The notes: a model not told the origin generated them from the letters alone. A DNA stretch of 64,000 nucleotides from Caldilineaceae bacterium bin5 (GCA_002238445.1 MPML01000002.1:243779-307778); one strand, 5' to 3'; shown: positions 1 to 9,650, counted from the stretch's first letter. Translations and numbers: made by a program.

Positions 1-907
1 GGAGCTCTTCCTGTTTGCCGAAGTCGATCATTTTGCCGTCCAGCCCGTAGCGGGCGGCGCGCCATTTGTTCTCGTCGATCAACTCTTTGGTAAAGACACG
101 GAAGGTGACGTTGCGCTGACGCAGTTTCCAGTGCCAGAGAACGAGGGCCTGGCAGAGGGCGGTGATGGCGATGGCCTCGTCGACGCGCGGGCAGACGTCA
201 CAGATACGGAACTCCAGGGTGGGGTAGATGCCATGGGGACGCACGTCCCACCAGATCTTGCTGGTGTCGGGGATGCAGCCGGTGTTTGTGAGAGTGCTGA
301 TGAGCCCCTCATAGGCGGCGCGGTTGGGGAAGACGTCGGGAATGCCGCTGCGGGGGAAGTCCTCGAAGACGACGGCGCGGTAGCTCTTGAGCCCGGTGGG
401 CTGGCCCTGCCAGAAGGGGCTGCTGGCGCTGAGGGCGAGGAGGTGGGGCAGCATGTAGCGGAGGACATTCATGGTGTCGATGGCGAAGTTGGGGTCCTCT
501 AGGCCGACATGAATGTGCATGCCATAGATCAGGAGACGCTGGGCCAGTAGCTGCATCTCCTCAAGCACGCCCTGATAGCGAGGGAAGGGGGTCACTTCCT
601 GTTCGGACCAGCGGCTCGAAGGGTGCGTGGATGCGGCTACGATTGCCAGGCCTTTTTCCTGGGCGAGGCGGCTGATGAAGGCGCGCTGGCGCAGGAGCTC
701 CTCTTTGGCTTCAGCGGGTGTAGCGCAGACGGGCGTGCCGAGCTCCACCATCGACTGGTGCAGCTCGGCTTTGATCTCCCGTTCCACGATCACCATCTGT
801 CCATTTTCGATGAACTGAGTGATGAATGAACGCAACTCACCGCTTTCTGGATCGATGACCTGGTATTCTTCTTCGATGCCGAGTGTCAGTTTGGGTCGTT
901 CAATCAT
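1..907 (-). CDS. GCS2-family carboxylate-amine ligase, C-terminus beyond window
   Basis: About 302 residues are visible; the gene runs off the left edge. The family (YbdK/EgtA type, glutamate-cysteine ligase 2) joins the gamma-carboxylate of glutamate or another acid to an amine using ATP, in the cytoplasm. Visible motifs are GIEEEYQ (residues 10-16), [14 protein letters not shown] (48-61), THPSSRW (94-100), HIHVG (131-135) and LEFRICD (231-237), so the catalytic parts that can be seen look intact. The ATG at 907 overlaps the stop of the upstream paralogue by 4 bp, indicating translational coupling. The true substrate cannot be read from the sequence; gamma-glutamylation of an amino acid or amine is the family-level expectation. 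Confidence 0.85.
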   Translation of the reverse strand, partial: MIERPKLTLGIEEEYQVIDPESGELRSFITQFIENGQMVIVEREIKAELHQSMVELGTPVCATPAEAKEELLRQRAFISRLAQEKGLAIVAASTHPSSRWSEQEVTPFPRYQGVLEEMQLLAQRLLIYGMHIHVGLEDPNFAIDTMNVLRYMLPHLLALSASSPFWQGQPTGLKSYRAVVFEDFPRSGIPDVFPNRAAYEGLISTLTNTGCIPDTSKIWWDVRPHGIYPTLEFRICDVCPRVDEAIAITALCQALVLWHWKLRQRNVTFRVFTKELIDENKWRAARYGLDGKMIDFGKQEEL

Positions 908-2130
908 AGACTTTGCTCCGTCTGCAAAACGAGGAAATCGACGACCGCCTTGCCGTCTTCGCCGCTCTGGCGCCAGACATAGCGCTGCTGTTCGGAACTG
1001 GCGCCCCGCTGCATGATGGTGTGGATGTGGGAGACCTCTTCGCGGCAGTTGAGGCGGTCGAGAACGGATTCGACCCGTTCGAGCAGTTCGTGCAACAGGT
1101 CGTGAATGGGTACTTCCTGTTCGATACCGAAATCGAGGAGCTTTCCCTGGAGCCCGTAGCGGACGGCCCGCCATTTGTTCTCGGCGATGAGTGTGCGGTC
1201 GTAGAGGCGGAAGGACATATTGCGATGGCGCAGGTCGACCATCCAGGCAACGGTTGCCTGGATCAGCGCGGCAACTGCGAGCACGTCGTCGATGTCGGGC
1301 AGGGCGTCGCAGACCCGGATTTCGAGCGCGGCCTGGCCGGTTGCGGGCGTTATGGGCTGGGCGTTCCGGCCGGCTTCAGTGCGAGAGCGGGACGGATCCT
1401 GCTGACGGGAGTGGGGGCGGATGTCCCACCAGATGGCTTCCGGATCGGGTATGCTGTTGGTGCGCAGGAGGGTATCAACGTAGCCCAAGTAGTCGTTGAG
1501 GCTGCGGAAGGCGTTGGGGATGCCGGTACGGGGCAAGGCGTCCAAGAGGACGGAGCGATAGCTGGCCAAACCGGTGTCGAGGCCTTGCCAGAAAGGCGAG
1601 GCGTTGGCAAGGCAGAGGATATGGGGCAACAGGTAGCGCATGGCGTTCATGACGTCGATCGCCAGATTTCTGTCGTCTATGCCGACGTGGACGTTCATGC
1701 CGAAGGCGAGCAGGCGGCGGGCGATGAATTGTGTGTCCTCGATCAGGGCGCGATAGCGGGGCGACTCATCCAGCTGTCTATCCCAGTAACTGAAGGGGTG
1801 GGCGCCGGCCACTATCATTTTGAGGCCGTGGTTTGTGGCCAGTTGCCGCATTTCGCGGCGGATGCGGAGGAGCTCCTGGCGGGCCTGCTTGATATCGCGG
1901 CAGATCGGTGTACCCGTTACGGGGGTGGAAGCCAGGTCCGGTGAACCTGTAGACGGCCCGCTCTGCGCGCTCTCTTTTCGCCCTCCGTTATCCTCGCCCC
2001 ACGCCTGGTCGTGCAGGAGCGTGAGCCCTTGGGTGGTAGCAAAACCACGCAACTCGCGGCTGTCTGGGTCGATGAACTGATATTCCTCTTCGATGCTGAT
2101 GTTGAAGGATGGTTGGCTGTAGTCGGCCAT
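904..2130 (-). CDS. Divergent GCS2-family paralogue lacking the ELHQ segment
   Basis: A 408-residue relative of the next gene downstream. It keeps IEEEYQF (13-19), the HPFSYW region (111-116), NVHVG (146-150) and an LEIRVCD motif. Where the paralogue carries the acidic/His stretch [14 protein letters not shown], this protein has a Gly/Ser/Pro-rich stretch (about residues 45-75) before TGTPIC. A second insertion of about 20 residues lies before LEIRVCD. Loss of these residues, which in the family lie in the substrate/metal site, suggests reduced or altered catalysis. The 4-bp overlap with the intact paralogue makes a hetero-oligomer of active and pseudo-subunit plausible (inference). The family call is secure; the activity is not. 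Confidence 0.8.
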   Translation of the reverse strand: MADYSQPSFNISIEEEYQFIDPDSRELRGFATTQGLTLLHDQAWGEDNGGRKESAQSGPSTGSPDLASTPVTGTPICRDIKQARQELLRIRREMRQLATNHGLKMIVAGAHPFSYWDRQLDESPRYRALIEDTQFIARRLLAFGMNVHVGIDDRNLAIDVMNAMRYLLPHILCLANASPFWQGLDTGLASYRSVLLDALPRTGIPNAFRSLNDYLGYVDTLLRTNSIPDPEAIWWDIRPHSRQQDPSRSRTEAGRNAQPITPATGQAALEIRVCDALPDIDDVLAVAALIQATVAWMVDLRHRNMSFRLYDRTLIAENKWRAVRYGLQGKLLDFGIEQEVPIHDLLHELLERVESVLDRLNCREEVSHIHTIMQRGASSEQQRYVWRQSGEDGKAVVDFLVLQTEQSL

Positions 2131-2286
2131 AGGTCACTCTTTTCTTCCGCTACCTCGCGGGTTTCGGTTGCTCAGAATTTCTTCAGATTTCTGCGGTGGC
2201 ATCCGGAGCGCAACGCAGATACTTCAAGTTCAGCGTTCGCCCCGCCTTTCTTCGAACGCGAAGGGGGTCGGCAGCTGCGGGGCCTT

Positions 2287-3681
2287 TTATGCGCCCTTCT
2301 CGTCGATAACGAACACCGGCACAATCGAGCCGCCGCCGGCGGTTACATTGAGGAGGGTCTCGCTGCTGAGGCGGCAGAGGCAGCCGTGTACGCGCTGGCC
2401 GCGGAACAGGAAAGGGTCGGAATCCACCAGGCGACGGTCGATTGAGACGGCGCCATCGGCGGTCAAGGCCGGGAAATCTTCGTAGGCTATTTGGACTCGT
2501 TGCTGAACGATCGTCGGTTCAGTTGCAGCGTCGGCCAGGGCCGTGTCCCATGGGCCCTGTTCTATTTCCCAGCCGATAATCACGCCTTTGCCGCCGTATT
2601 CGTCGTTGGGTTTGAGAACAAGGTTTTCCCGGTTGGCGCTGGCCCATGGCAGTAGGTCGATTGGATTGCCGGCCGGGTCAAGAGTGGTTCGCTCCTCCAC
2701 GGTGCGAGTCCAAGGGATGTGTGCCTGCACGGCTTCTTTTTCGGCGGCGGTCAGGAGATGGGCATTGCGTTCGTCGCTGGCAACGGCGAGGCTGGCTTTT
2801 TTGTGAAGCAACTTACAGCTGAAAGGGTTCACCATGCATACGGCGCGGGCGTGCAAAGCGTCGATAATTGGATGATTCAACCCGTAACGGAGCAAGAGTT
2901 CGCTGACCAGAACACGCTTGTAGATGAAATCGACCGGCGTGCCAGCGGCAAACAGCTGACCGTTTCGAAAATCCATTTCGCCGGGATCGCAGATGACAGC
3001 TGAGATCCCATTCTCGGCGAAATACTCGACGAATAGTTCAAATTCGCTGGCGGTGGGCACTCCTTGCCAATCGACGATGGCGATATCAGGCAGCTTGCTG
3101 CGATTGCCCCGCCATTTGTAATAGAGGCGCAGGAACTCATCGAGAGCAGGTCTTTTGCTGGGCAGGGCGCGCACGGTATAGTGCCGGCCGAACTCCTGCA
3201 TTACCGGCAACTCCAAGAACAGGTCGCCCAGTACGTCCGAATAGGCCATCGAGGCTGGGCTTTCGCCGTTGATCTCAACGAAACCGAGGCTGCGGCTGCC
3301 GTCCTGGTTGCGGGCGTAGAAGCTGTCCAGGCGGGCGGTGGGGACGGTGGCGTTGTAGCCGTAATCGATGCTGAGCAGCAGCTCCTCCTCCGGAGTTAAG
3401 TGGACAAGCGCGCGTAGCTCCTCGTCCTCCAGCATGAGACCGGCGAGGCGGTCGAAGAGGTGGAGGATCAGCTCTGTGCGTTCGACCAGATAGCGCCATT
3501 CGGCGGGCGAATACATGAGTGGTCGCAGGACGGTACACAGAGGGCGTTCGCCAAAGACCATGCGGCGCTCGGCCATGCGCGCGGTGAGGAGATCCCAGCT
3601 GTCGTTGGCAAGGCCGGGTAGAGAGAGGAGGTCGTGGAAACGGGCGATGGCGGTTGATGAATCCATGTGGCCAGTAGCCAT
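2287..3681 (-). CDS. Circularly permuted ATP-grasp-like protein
   Basis: 464 residues. It shows EINGESPA (136-143), a Lys-plus-glycine-loop ATP-binding segment [13 protein letters not shown] (354-366) and the late motif NVTAGGGS (445-452). This order fits the circularly permuted type-2 ATP-grasp group, related to glutathionylspermidine synthetase-like ligases that form amide bonds through an acyl-phosphate. It lies 156 bp upstream of the GCS2 pair on the same strand, so the operon contains two kinds of ATP-dependent amide-bond-forming enzymes, as in two-step peptide synthesis. The start at 3681 is used; an ATG at 3666 ([10 protein letters not shown]) is an equally possible start. The product is unknown. 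Confidence 0.7.
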   Translation of the reverse strand: MATGHMDSSTAIARFHDLLSLPGLANDSWDLLTARMAERRMVFGERPLCTVLRPLMYSPAEWRYLVERTELILHLFDRLAGLMLEDEELRALVHLTPEEELLLSIDYGYNATVPTARLDSFYARNQDGSRSLGFVEINGESPASMAYSDVLGDLFLELPVMQEFGRHYTVRALPSKRPALDEFLRLYYKWRGNRSKLPDIAIVDWQGVPTASEFELFVEYFAENGISAVICDPGEMDFRNGQLFAAGTPVDFIYKRVLVSELLLRYGLNHPIIDALHARAVCMVNPFSCKLLHKKASLAVASDERNAHLLTAAEKEAVQAHIPWTRTVEERTTLDPAGNPIDLLPWASANRENLVLKPNDEYGGKGVIIGWEIEQGPWDTALADAATEPTIVQQRVQIAYEDFPALTADGAVSIDRRLVDSDPFLFRGQRVHGCLCRLSSETLLNVTAGGGSIVPVFVIDEKGA

Positions 3682-3762
3682 CCTGTAGTTCTCAGGAGCC
3701 AGTGCTTTAATTTCAGGAGACGCGACGAATGCAGGTTATGTACCAAGAACAGCAAATAGGTG

Positions 3763-4158
3763 TTACATGTCGCAGTTGATGCCGAATCCCTGTTCGCCGG
3801 CCTCCGGGTCGCGAAAGGCCAAAGTCAGGTCGAAAGTTTGATGGTCTACGTGCGGCGCATCCTTGCTCAAGCCCACAGACAGCATTGCTTCCACCCGGTA
3901 GGTTTCATCGGGAAGGACGGGATCTTTCAGGTGCAGGGTGTTGTTGAGGCGGGTGTCGGTTTGGGCGAGGAGGACGAGACTGTTGTTTTCGGTACCGTCG
4001 GGGTTGTAGACGATCAGCTCGACGTTGGGGGCGTCATCCTCAAGGCGGGCGGGCAGCCAGATCCGTACCCACAGGCGTCGCAGGTCGGGATAGGGATATA
4101 TCAGGATCCGCTCGAACTGCAAAGGTGTATCTTGCTCGAAAAGATTGATTTGCGTCAT
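3763..4158 (-). CDS. Small beta-rich protein heading the ligase operon
   Basis: 131 residues, no family recognised. There is no signal peptide, transmembrane segment or Cys cluster; a single Cys lies near the C-terminus (GINCDM). Alternating hydrophobic/polar stretches and many Asp/Asn/Pro turns suggest an all-beta fold. It is the first gene of the minus-strand set, 81 bp before the ATP-grasp gene, and diverges from the acid-sugar kinase at 4282. A role with the ligases (scaffold, substrate carrier or regulator) is inferred only from position. Confidence 0.55.
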   Translation of the reverse strand: MTQINLFEQDTPLQFERILIYPYPDLRRLWVRIWLPARLEDDAPNVELIVYNPDGTENNSLVLLAQTDTRLNNTLHLKDPVLPDETYRVEAMLSVGLSKDAPHVDHQTFDLTLAFRDPEAGEQGFGINCDM

Positions 4159-4176
4159 TAGCGGGTGATTGCGGGT

Positions 4177-4198
4177 CGCTTGCGTGCCTGCGCAAGCG
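4177..4198. promoter_or_regulatory. Palindrome between divergent genes
   Basis: CGCTTGCG and its exact reverse complement CGCAAGCG are separated by 6 bp, inside the 123-bp gap between the divergent ligase operon and the acid-sugar kinase. Position and symmetry suit an operator, or the leader of the minus-strand operon. A possible sigma70-like promoter for the kinase (TTGAAT at 4240, TATAGC at 4263, 17-bp spacer) lies downstream of it, but would give a very short leader, so the promoter is tentative. Confidence 0.35.
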
Positions 4199-4281
4199 AG
4201 TTTATGCTTGAAAGTGTATATGCGTTGCCGCTGTACTACTTGAATGCAGGCGGCACATTAAGTATAGCAGGATCTTACGCC

Positions 4282-5508
4282 ATGAGATACCTGAAAATTC
4301 TTGCCGACGACCTGACCGGCGCCGCGGATACGGCAGCCCAGTGCCGGAGGTTCGGGCTGCCGGCAACGATCTTTCTGGACATACCAAAACTGCCTCTGCC
4401 TCCGGGGGCGCTGGCCTTTACCTCAGACTCCAGGCATTTGCCGGCGGAGGTAGCGGCGCGGCAGACGCGTGATACAGCCGCGTCGCTGCCGGCCGTGGAC
4501 GGACGATGGTACAAGAAGATTGACTCGACCCTACGCGGCAACATCGGCAGCGAACTGGACGCCCTGCTGAATTTGGTGTGTCCGCCGGCCGCGGTCGTCT
4601 GCCCAGCCTTTCCGGCGCAGAATCGCGGCTTGTGCAACGGGATTCTTACGGTTCCGGGGCTTGAATCGCCAGCCGTCCATCTGCCATCATTGTTACGCGA
4701 GCAGAGTCGTCATACTGTGGCGGCGCTGTCCCTGGAACAGGTGCGCAGCGGAGAGTTGGCGGGGGAAATGAGACAGGCGATGCGGACGCGGGAAAACTGT
4801 GCAGAGGAGGGCCCGGTTGTTTTTGCGGTCGACTCGTTGACGGACGACGACCTGGACAGGGTGTTGAAAGCGCAGCAGGAGGTCCTGCCGGAGGCTCTGC
4901 TGTGCGGGAGCGCCGGTTTGGCAGGTGCGCTTGTCCGACGAGTTGGCGCACAAGAGGGGTTTCCCGCCATGCCGGCGGAGAGATTGCACTCGGAGGGGAA
5001 GTCGGTTCTGTTGGTCGCGGGCAGTGGCAGCGACGTCGCCCACCGGCAGATCGAATGCCTGCTCAGCTCGGAGAGTGAAGATCCACATCAGGCGGTCAGC
5101 CGGATGATCGTGCAGCCGGAGAGCGACGCCTGGGGGACAGCTGCTCTCGATCCGGCTCAGCCGATCTGGCTGTTGCAGCAGCCATTTCCCAAACCCGGCT
5201 CGGTTCTGGAAGGCGGGGAGGCGCGGCGGCGGGCCGACCACCTGGCCCGCGTCAGTGTGGCCGCCCTTGGCCGGAGGGAGGTTGATCTGCTGCTCCTGGT
5301 TGGGGGTGACACGGCTATTCGAATTCTGACGCGCTTGAATGTTAGGAGGCTCACGGTTGAGCAGGAGTTGTTGCCGGGGATGCCGCTTTGCAGCGCTGTC
5401 ATTGACGGGCGCCCAACGCTGGTTGTGTTAAAGCCAGGGCATTTCGGCGAAGATGGGACGCTCGTGGCGTTACTGGACAGTGTTGGACTGTCTGGTGCCG
5501 GCGCTTAG
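4282..5508 (+). CDS. Four-carbon acid sugar kinase family protein (DUF1537)
   Basis: 408 residues from the ATG at 4282, which gives the expected N-terminus MRYLKILADDLTGAADTA; an upstream in-frame ATG at 4165 would add 39 unrelated residues. Family landmarks are ADDLTGA (8-14), KKIDSTLRGN (78-87), GSAGLAGAL in the middle and VGGDTA near the C-terminus (nucleotide-binding domain). The family phosphorylates D-threonate, L-threonate or D-erythronate at O4. A PdxA-like dehydrogenase, which oxidises the 4-phosphate in the D-threonate route to dihydroxyacetone phosphate, is encoded 1.4 kb away on the other strand, so D-threonate (DtnK-like) is the best guess. The stereochemistry of the substrate cannot be read from sequence. 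Confidence 0.85.
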   Translation: MRYLKILADDLTGAADTAAQCRRFGLPATIFLDIPKLPLPPGALAFTSDSRHLPAEVAARQTRDTAASLPAVDGRWYKKIDSTLRGNIGSELDALLNLVCPPAAVVCPAFPAQNRGLCNGILTVPGLESPAVHLPSLLREQSRHTVAALSLEQVRSGELAGEMRQAMRTRENCAEEGPVVFAVDSLTDDDLDRVLKAQQEVLPEALLCGSAGLAGALVRRVGAQEGFPAMPAERLHSEGKSVLLVAGSGSDVAHRQIECLLSSESEDPHQAVSRMIVQPESDAWGTAALDPAQPIWLLQQPFPKPGSVLEGGEARRRADHLARVSVAALGRREVDLLLLVGGDTAIRILTRLNVRRLTVEQELLPGMPLCSAVIDGRPTLVVLKPGHFGEDGTLVALLDSVGLSGAGA

Positions 5509-5592
5509 TTAGAGGTCGGTGGGTTGAGACGGCAAGCTGGGGAAAAGACACTGTTGGCCAGACAAGATGCTGGGGAAGAATAAACACTGTGG

Positions 5593-5695
5593 CGAGCCAG
5601 GGCGGGCCGTTGCGGGGCCGCAGCCCCTGCACAAGGGAGGGCCGAAGGCCCGACCGCCCAAAACTGCAGTGGTTAGTGATCAGTGGTCAGTGATT
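5593..5695. repeat. Dispersed twin-hairpin repeat, copy 1
   Basis: Contains GGGGCCGCAGCCCC and GGGCCGAAGGCCC hairpins followed by a run of AGTGATCAGTGGTCAGTG. On the minus strand the second hairpin has a C(UUCG)G loop, an unusually stable tetraloop. Close copies lie at 38283-38382, 57080-57138 and 59265-59350. The repeat sits between convergent genes and supplies the last codons (ITDH) and stop of the DegT gene. Confidence 0.75.
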
Positions 5696-6873
5696 GAGGC
5701 TATGTTTTCGCGTACTTTGAGGATGGCGTGGAGGATGTCGTCCATTTCGTGCGGGTGGGCCAGGAGGACGTTTTGGCTGATGGAGATGGTCTGCTGGCAG
5801 AGGAGCTCGCTGTTGGGGCAAGGCGTGATGCGGCTGAAAGGTTCGGCGAGCGGGGGCTGGCGGTAGAGGGGGTAGGGATAGAGCGGGCCGACGGGGATGT
5901 TCTCGGCGCGCAAGGCGGAGATGAACTCCTGGCGGGGCAGGCCGCCGAAACGCCCTGAGTCGTAGCGCATGAGGAAGATATGGTGGGAGTGAGCACTGGC
6001 GCGGGAGTCCCAGCGCTGGGGGGTCAGGCCATCGATCTCGTCGAGGAAGCCGCGCAGACGGCGGGCGTTGCTCATGCGGCGCTCGAGCTGGTCATCGAGT
6101 CTGGCCAGACCTGCGGAGAGAACGGCAGCCTGCCAGCCGCTGAGGCGCAGGTTGGTGCCAAGGTTAGGGTGTTCGTAGCCGAGGCCTTCAGGGCCGCGGC
6201 CGCAGTTGGCGATACTCCACATGCGCTCGGCCAACTGGGGATCGTTGGTGAGGAGCGCGCCGCCTTCGCCGGCGGTCAGGTTTTTGCTGGCCTGAAAGCT
6301 GAAGGAACCGGCAACGCCCAGCGCGCCGACGGGTTGGTCGTTCCAGCTGCTGCCATGGGCGTGGGCGGCGTCTTCGATGACGTAGAGACCGTGGCGCTGC
6401 GCCAACGGCAACAGACTGTCGAAATCGACGGGCAGGCCGCCGAAGTGGACCGGGATTACGGCCTTGGTGCGTTGGGAGACTGCGGCTTCGACGGCAAGGA
6501 TTGAGAGATTCCAAGTGTCCAGGTCGACGTCGGCGAAGACGGGGGTGGCGCCGACGATGCGCACTGCGGCAGCGGTGGCTATAAAGGTGTAGGGAGGCAC
6601 GATGACCTCGTCTCCCGGGCCGATTTCCAGGGCGCGCAGGGCAGTCTCGAGAGTGGTCGTTCCGTTGACGGTCGTGACGCAGAATTGGGCGGCGTGACGT
6701 GCGGCGAAGGCTGACTCAAATTCGGTGACGGCTGTGTCGTAGCCGCCCCATTCGCCGCGTTCGAGCACGGCCAGCAGGCCGGCGCGCTCGGTTTCGTCCC
6801 ACTGCGGCCAGCTCGGCCATGGTTGGGAGCGGACCGGTTGGCCCCCGTGGATCGCTAGCGTCCTATTTGTCAT
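5680..6873 (-). CDS. DegT/DnrJ/EryC1/StrS-family aminotransferase
   Basis: 397 residues. A PLP-dependent fold-type I enzyme: ED-AAHAHG (167-174, pyridine-N aspartate) and SFQASKNLTAGEGG with the expected Schiff-base lysine K197. GTTTLETAL (71-79) is the phosphate-binding region. The family aminates keto-sugars or cyclic ketones; the closest groups include inosose and keto-sugar aminotransferases. It starts 12 bp after the stop of the PdxA-like gene on the same strand, after a GAGGA ribosome site. The last few codons come from the dispersed repeat, so the natural C-terminus may have been slightly changed by repeat insertion. The substrate is unknown. Confidence 0.85.
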   Translation of the reverse strand: MTNRTLAIHGGQPVRSQPWPSWPQWDETERAGLLAVLERGEWGGYDTAVTEFESAFAARHAAQFCVTTVNGTTTLETALRALEIGPGDEVIVPPYTFIATAAAVRIVGATPVFADVDLDTWNLSILAVEAAVSQRTKAVIPVHFGGLPVDFDSLLPLAQRHGLYVIEDAAHAHGSSWNDQPVGALGVAGSFSFQASKNLTAGEGGALLTNDPQLAERMWSIANCGRGPEGLGYEHPNLGTNLRLSGWQAAVLSAGLARLDDQLERRMSNARRLRGFLDEIDGLTPQRWDSRASAHSHHIFLMRYDSGRFGGLPRQEFISALRAENIPVGPLYPYPLYRQPPLAEPFSRITPCPNSELLCQQTISISQNVLLAHPHEMDDILHAILKVRENIASITDH

Positions 6874-6885
6874 ATTTTCCTCTGC

Positions 6886-7966
6886 TCAGGTCGGCTGCCC
6901 GCGTTGCGCTGGGTTGAGCATCTGCGAGCACAGCTTCAGCGCTTGCTTGAGTGCCTGCGGGTTGGCGACGCCCTGTCCGACGATGTCGAAGGCGGTGCCG
7001 TGGGCTGGGGTTGTTATGGGTGTGGACAGGCCGCCGTGGACGGTGACGCCGCGTTCAAAGCCGAGCAGTTTCATTGCGATCTGGCCTTGGTCGTGGTACA
7101 TGGTTACAACGCCATCGAACTCGCCGCGGCTTGCGCGCAGGAAGACGGTGTCGGGCGGGTAGGGGCCGGAGGCGGCGATATCCTCTTCCTGGGCGGCTTC
7201 GACGGCAGGGCGGATGACGTCGTCTTCTTCGCTGCCGAAGAGCCCGCCTTCACCGGCGTGGGGGTTGAGACCGGCCACGGCGAGGCGAGGCGACGGCTGC
7301 CCGCCCTGGCGAATGGTGTTGTGGATGAGGCGAATGGCGGGCAGGATTTCAGCGACGGAAATGTGTTCAGAGACGGCGCGCAAGGGGATGTGAGAGGTTA
7401 CGCGCGAGGTCCAGAGGCCGTCGAGGGTGTTGACTTCGCCGACGTAGCCGCTGACGTCGAGGCGTTCGGCGAAGTAGCGAAGCTCGTCCTCGTGGCTGCT
7501 GCCGGCGGCGTGCATGGCCTGTTTGTTGAGTGAGGCGTAACAGATGCCGTCTATGGCGCCGGCGCGGGCGAGTTCGGCGGCAAAGTCGAGCGATTGCAGG
7601 ACGTAGCGGCCGGCGGCCGGGGCCGCTGCGGCCGGCGGCTGGGCTCAGGCGGCCGGGCGTGTGTGCGTCTTCAGGAAAGGACGGGCCGGTGAGGAGGACG
7701 GGGCCTGGGGCCGAGGGAGGCAGGTCTTCAGGTGAACTGTAGTGCGGCAGGTTGAGAGAGAGACCGGCGCACTGCGCGCCCCAATCCAGCAACCAAGGGT
7801 CGCCGATGACAACAATGTTTATAAGGTCGGAGCTGTCTGTAGTTTTGTCCTCTTCAAAACCTTCGACCAGGACGCGAGCGACGATTTCCGGCCCGATCCC
7901 ACAGGGGTCGCCCAAGAGAAGAGCGAGACGGGAGGAGCGCGTCGGCGTATCTGAGCTGTGAGTCAT
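6886..7966 (-). pseudogene. PdxA-like 4-phospho-acid-sugar dehydrogenase, frameshifted
   Basis: The N-terminal part (from ATG 7966) carries GDPCGIGPEI and runs to GRLSPAAGR. The rest, in another frame, continues with YVLQSLDF, a Lys/His region QAMHAAGSSHEDE, AGLNPHAGEGG and YHDQGQIAMK, all typical of PdxA/PdxA2 metal-dependent dehydrogenases. The break is a 22-bp insertion (7606-7639). Removing it gives GRLSPAAGRYVLQSLDF, which lines up with the E. coli PdxA pattern around that site as I recall it. Given the DUF1537 kinase nearby, the ancestral job was probably oxidation of a 4-phospho-threonate-type acid rather than pyridoxine synthesis. As written the gene should yield only a truncated protein. 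Confidence 0.85.
7606..7639. repeat. 12-bp direct repeats causing a 22-bp duplication in the PdxA-like gene
   Basis: GCGGCCGGCGGC occurs at 7606-7617 and again at 7628-7639. Looping out one unit (22 bp) restores the reading frame and the family consensus. The arrangement is typical of slipped-strand or short-homology duplication and is potentially reversible. An assembly or sequencing artefact in this very GC-rich spot cannot be excluded. Confidence 0.75.
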
Positions 7967-8050
7967 GTGCGATAAGGGCGTTGGTGTGCAATTCCTGCGC
8001 GGTGCTGCAAGAAGAGAACAGCTCTTATAGATAGGTTAGTTCGACTGTTG

Positions 8051-8083
8051 CCCAATGCTGACTCCAGAACCGTCAGCATTGGG
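8051..8083 (-). terminator. Hairpin downstream of the LarA-like gene
   Basis: A perfect 12-bp stem (CCCAATGCTGAC with its complement) and a 9-nt loop lie 20 bp past the stop of the gene ending at 8104. No clear U-run follows, so it may be a transcript 3'-end stabiliser or a factor-assisted terminator rather than a classic intrinsic terminator. Confidence 0.55.
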
Positions 8084-8103
8084 CGAAGTCGTTTTCAGCC
8101 GAA

Positions 8104-9429
8104 TCAGGCGTACTCCAGCTCCGGCTCCAACTGCCACGGTGTCTGCATCACGCCGTCATTGAAGGTAAGAGGCACTTCGCCGGTGATGGTAAGACGTGGA
8201 TGGCTTTCGACTTCGGCCCGCAAGCTAGGGCTTACGTAGAAGTCCTCCAGGGTCAGGGTATCGCGTATGAAGACCATTTTGGCGGCGTCATGGGGCTCGG
8301 CGCAGATGCGCAGCGCGACTTGGAGGGTGCGTTCGTCGTCGGCAAAGGTAAGGGGCAGGTGGGAGCGGGTGGCGCTGAAGATGCCGGATGTCACCGCGTT
8401 CATATAGGTTGCCTGCCAGTCGATTTTGCGGGCGACGCGGGCGGTGGTTACGTTGGCAAGGCCGAGGCCTGAAACATTGCCGTGGGTCTCCTCGGTCAGG
8501 TCGAGGACGGTGATGATGGCCACGTCGACTTTGCCGAAGTTTTCGGGCTGGCGGGGGATGCTGAGGCGGCTGATGACGTTGGTGTCCATGCCGGTGCCTG
8601 AGATGTTTTTGCCGAGGTCGCGAACGACAAGTATATCCACGGCGTCAAAGGGGATTTGGGCCAGGTAGTCCTTGGCCTTGACTAGCAGGTCTGCCTCTGT
8701 CTTCGTGCCCACTTCAGCGGCGGTCAGGCCGGCGATGAGGGCGGTGTCTTCAAAGGCATTTTCGACCGGGCAGATTGCGCCGCGGAAGTTGGTGTTGGTC
8801 TCGTAGACGCGCGCTGCCGGCTCCAGATACATCTGGAAGTTCCTGCCGCCGCCGCTGTGCATCATGGAGGCGCCGTGCTGTTTGCCCCAGCCGATGACGC
8901 ACATTTTGGAGGGACCGCTCTCGAGGTGGCTACGGAAATCGGTGTGCGGCTTGATGCGGCTGACGAGGACGGCGTGGTCGGCGGCCATTGAGTCTTTACC
9001 TTGGCAGACGGCCGGCCCGTCGGGGATGCGGCCGATCTCGGCCACTTCCATCGTCGCTCTGATCTCAACGCCCATGGCGTCCTCGGTGACGCCCATGCCG
9101 GCGAGGATCTCTTTCTGACCTTCGACGGTTGCACCGCCGTGGCTGCCCATGGCGGGGACGACGTAGGGCTTCATGCCGGCGGCTTTGAGGTGGTCGACGG
9201 CGGCACGCACGATGCTGGCGAGGTTGGCGATGCCGCGGCTGCCGGCGCCGATAGCGACGGAATCGCCCGGCTGCATGGGCACCATTATTCCGCTTTGGGT
9301 CAAGGCTTTGCCGACGGCGGCGTGGATGTCGTCGACCTGTGGTGTGTCGAAGTTCTGGTGGACGGCCAGAAGCGTTTCAGGCAAATTGGCTGGGAAACGG
9401 ATATCCTGGATTTCTTGAAGCAGGTTCAT
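8104..9429 (-). CDS. LarA-like (lactate racemase domain) protein
   Basis: 441 residues. The N-terminal DUF2088/LarA-type domain is recognisable from GDSVAIGAGSRGI (55-67), VVPAMGSHGGAT (90-101) and RIKPHTDF (158-165), followed by SGPSKM and IGWGK. In characterised LarA enzymes, His and Lys residues in such motifs hold a nickel-pincer cofactor and racemise or epimerise 2-hydroxy acids. This member belongs to the broad LarA-like group found in sugar-acid gene sets; whether it uses the nickel pincer is not shown, and no larB, larC or larE gene lies in the window. A strong GAGGAG site precedes the ATG. Context points to a sugar acid as substrate. Confidence 0.75.
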   Translation of the reverse strand: MNLLQEIQDIRFPANLPETLLAVHQNFDTPQVDDIHAAVGKALTQSGIMVPMQPGDSVAIGAGSRGIANLASIVRAAVDHLKAAGMKPYVVPAMGSHGGATVEGQKEILAGMGVTEDAMGVEIRATMEVAEIGRIPDGPAVCQGKDSMAADHAVLVSRIKPHTDFRSHLESGPSKMCVIGWGKQHGASMMHSGGGRNFQMYLEPAARVYETNTNFRGAICPVENAFEDTALIAGLTAAEVGTKTEADLLVKAKDYLAQIPFDAVDILVVRDLGKNISGTGMDTNVISRLSIPRQPENFGKVDVAIITVLDLTEETHGNVSGLGLANVTTARVARKIDWQATYMNAVTSGIFSATRSHLPLTFADDERTLQVALRICAEPHDAAKMVFIRDTLTLEDFYVSPSLRAEVESHPRLTITGEVPLTFNDGVMQTPWQLEPELEYA

Positions 9430-9650
9430 ATTTGTTCTCCTCAGTTGCGGGCTTCGCAGTACGGAAGGACAGCATCTGGTTTATGCGATTACTTATCAGC
9501 GCCGGCCGGAATCGTCTGGGTACCTATTATTCTCCAGTTTCGCATTATAGCCAATGGGACCAACCGATACTGGCTCTCATGATCTCCGTTTTTTTTCAGA
9601 TGTCAACATTATTGAAGGCAGGCGACAAACCGAATACCTACACATTCAGT

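Noticed and set aside
913..1944. Long plus-strand open frame opposite the GCS2 genes
   Set aside because: It is an antisense shadow caused by high GC at the third codon position; the protein is low-complexity Gly/Val/Asp-rich and has no family look.
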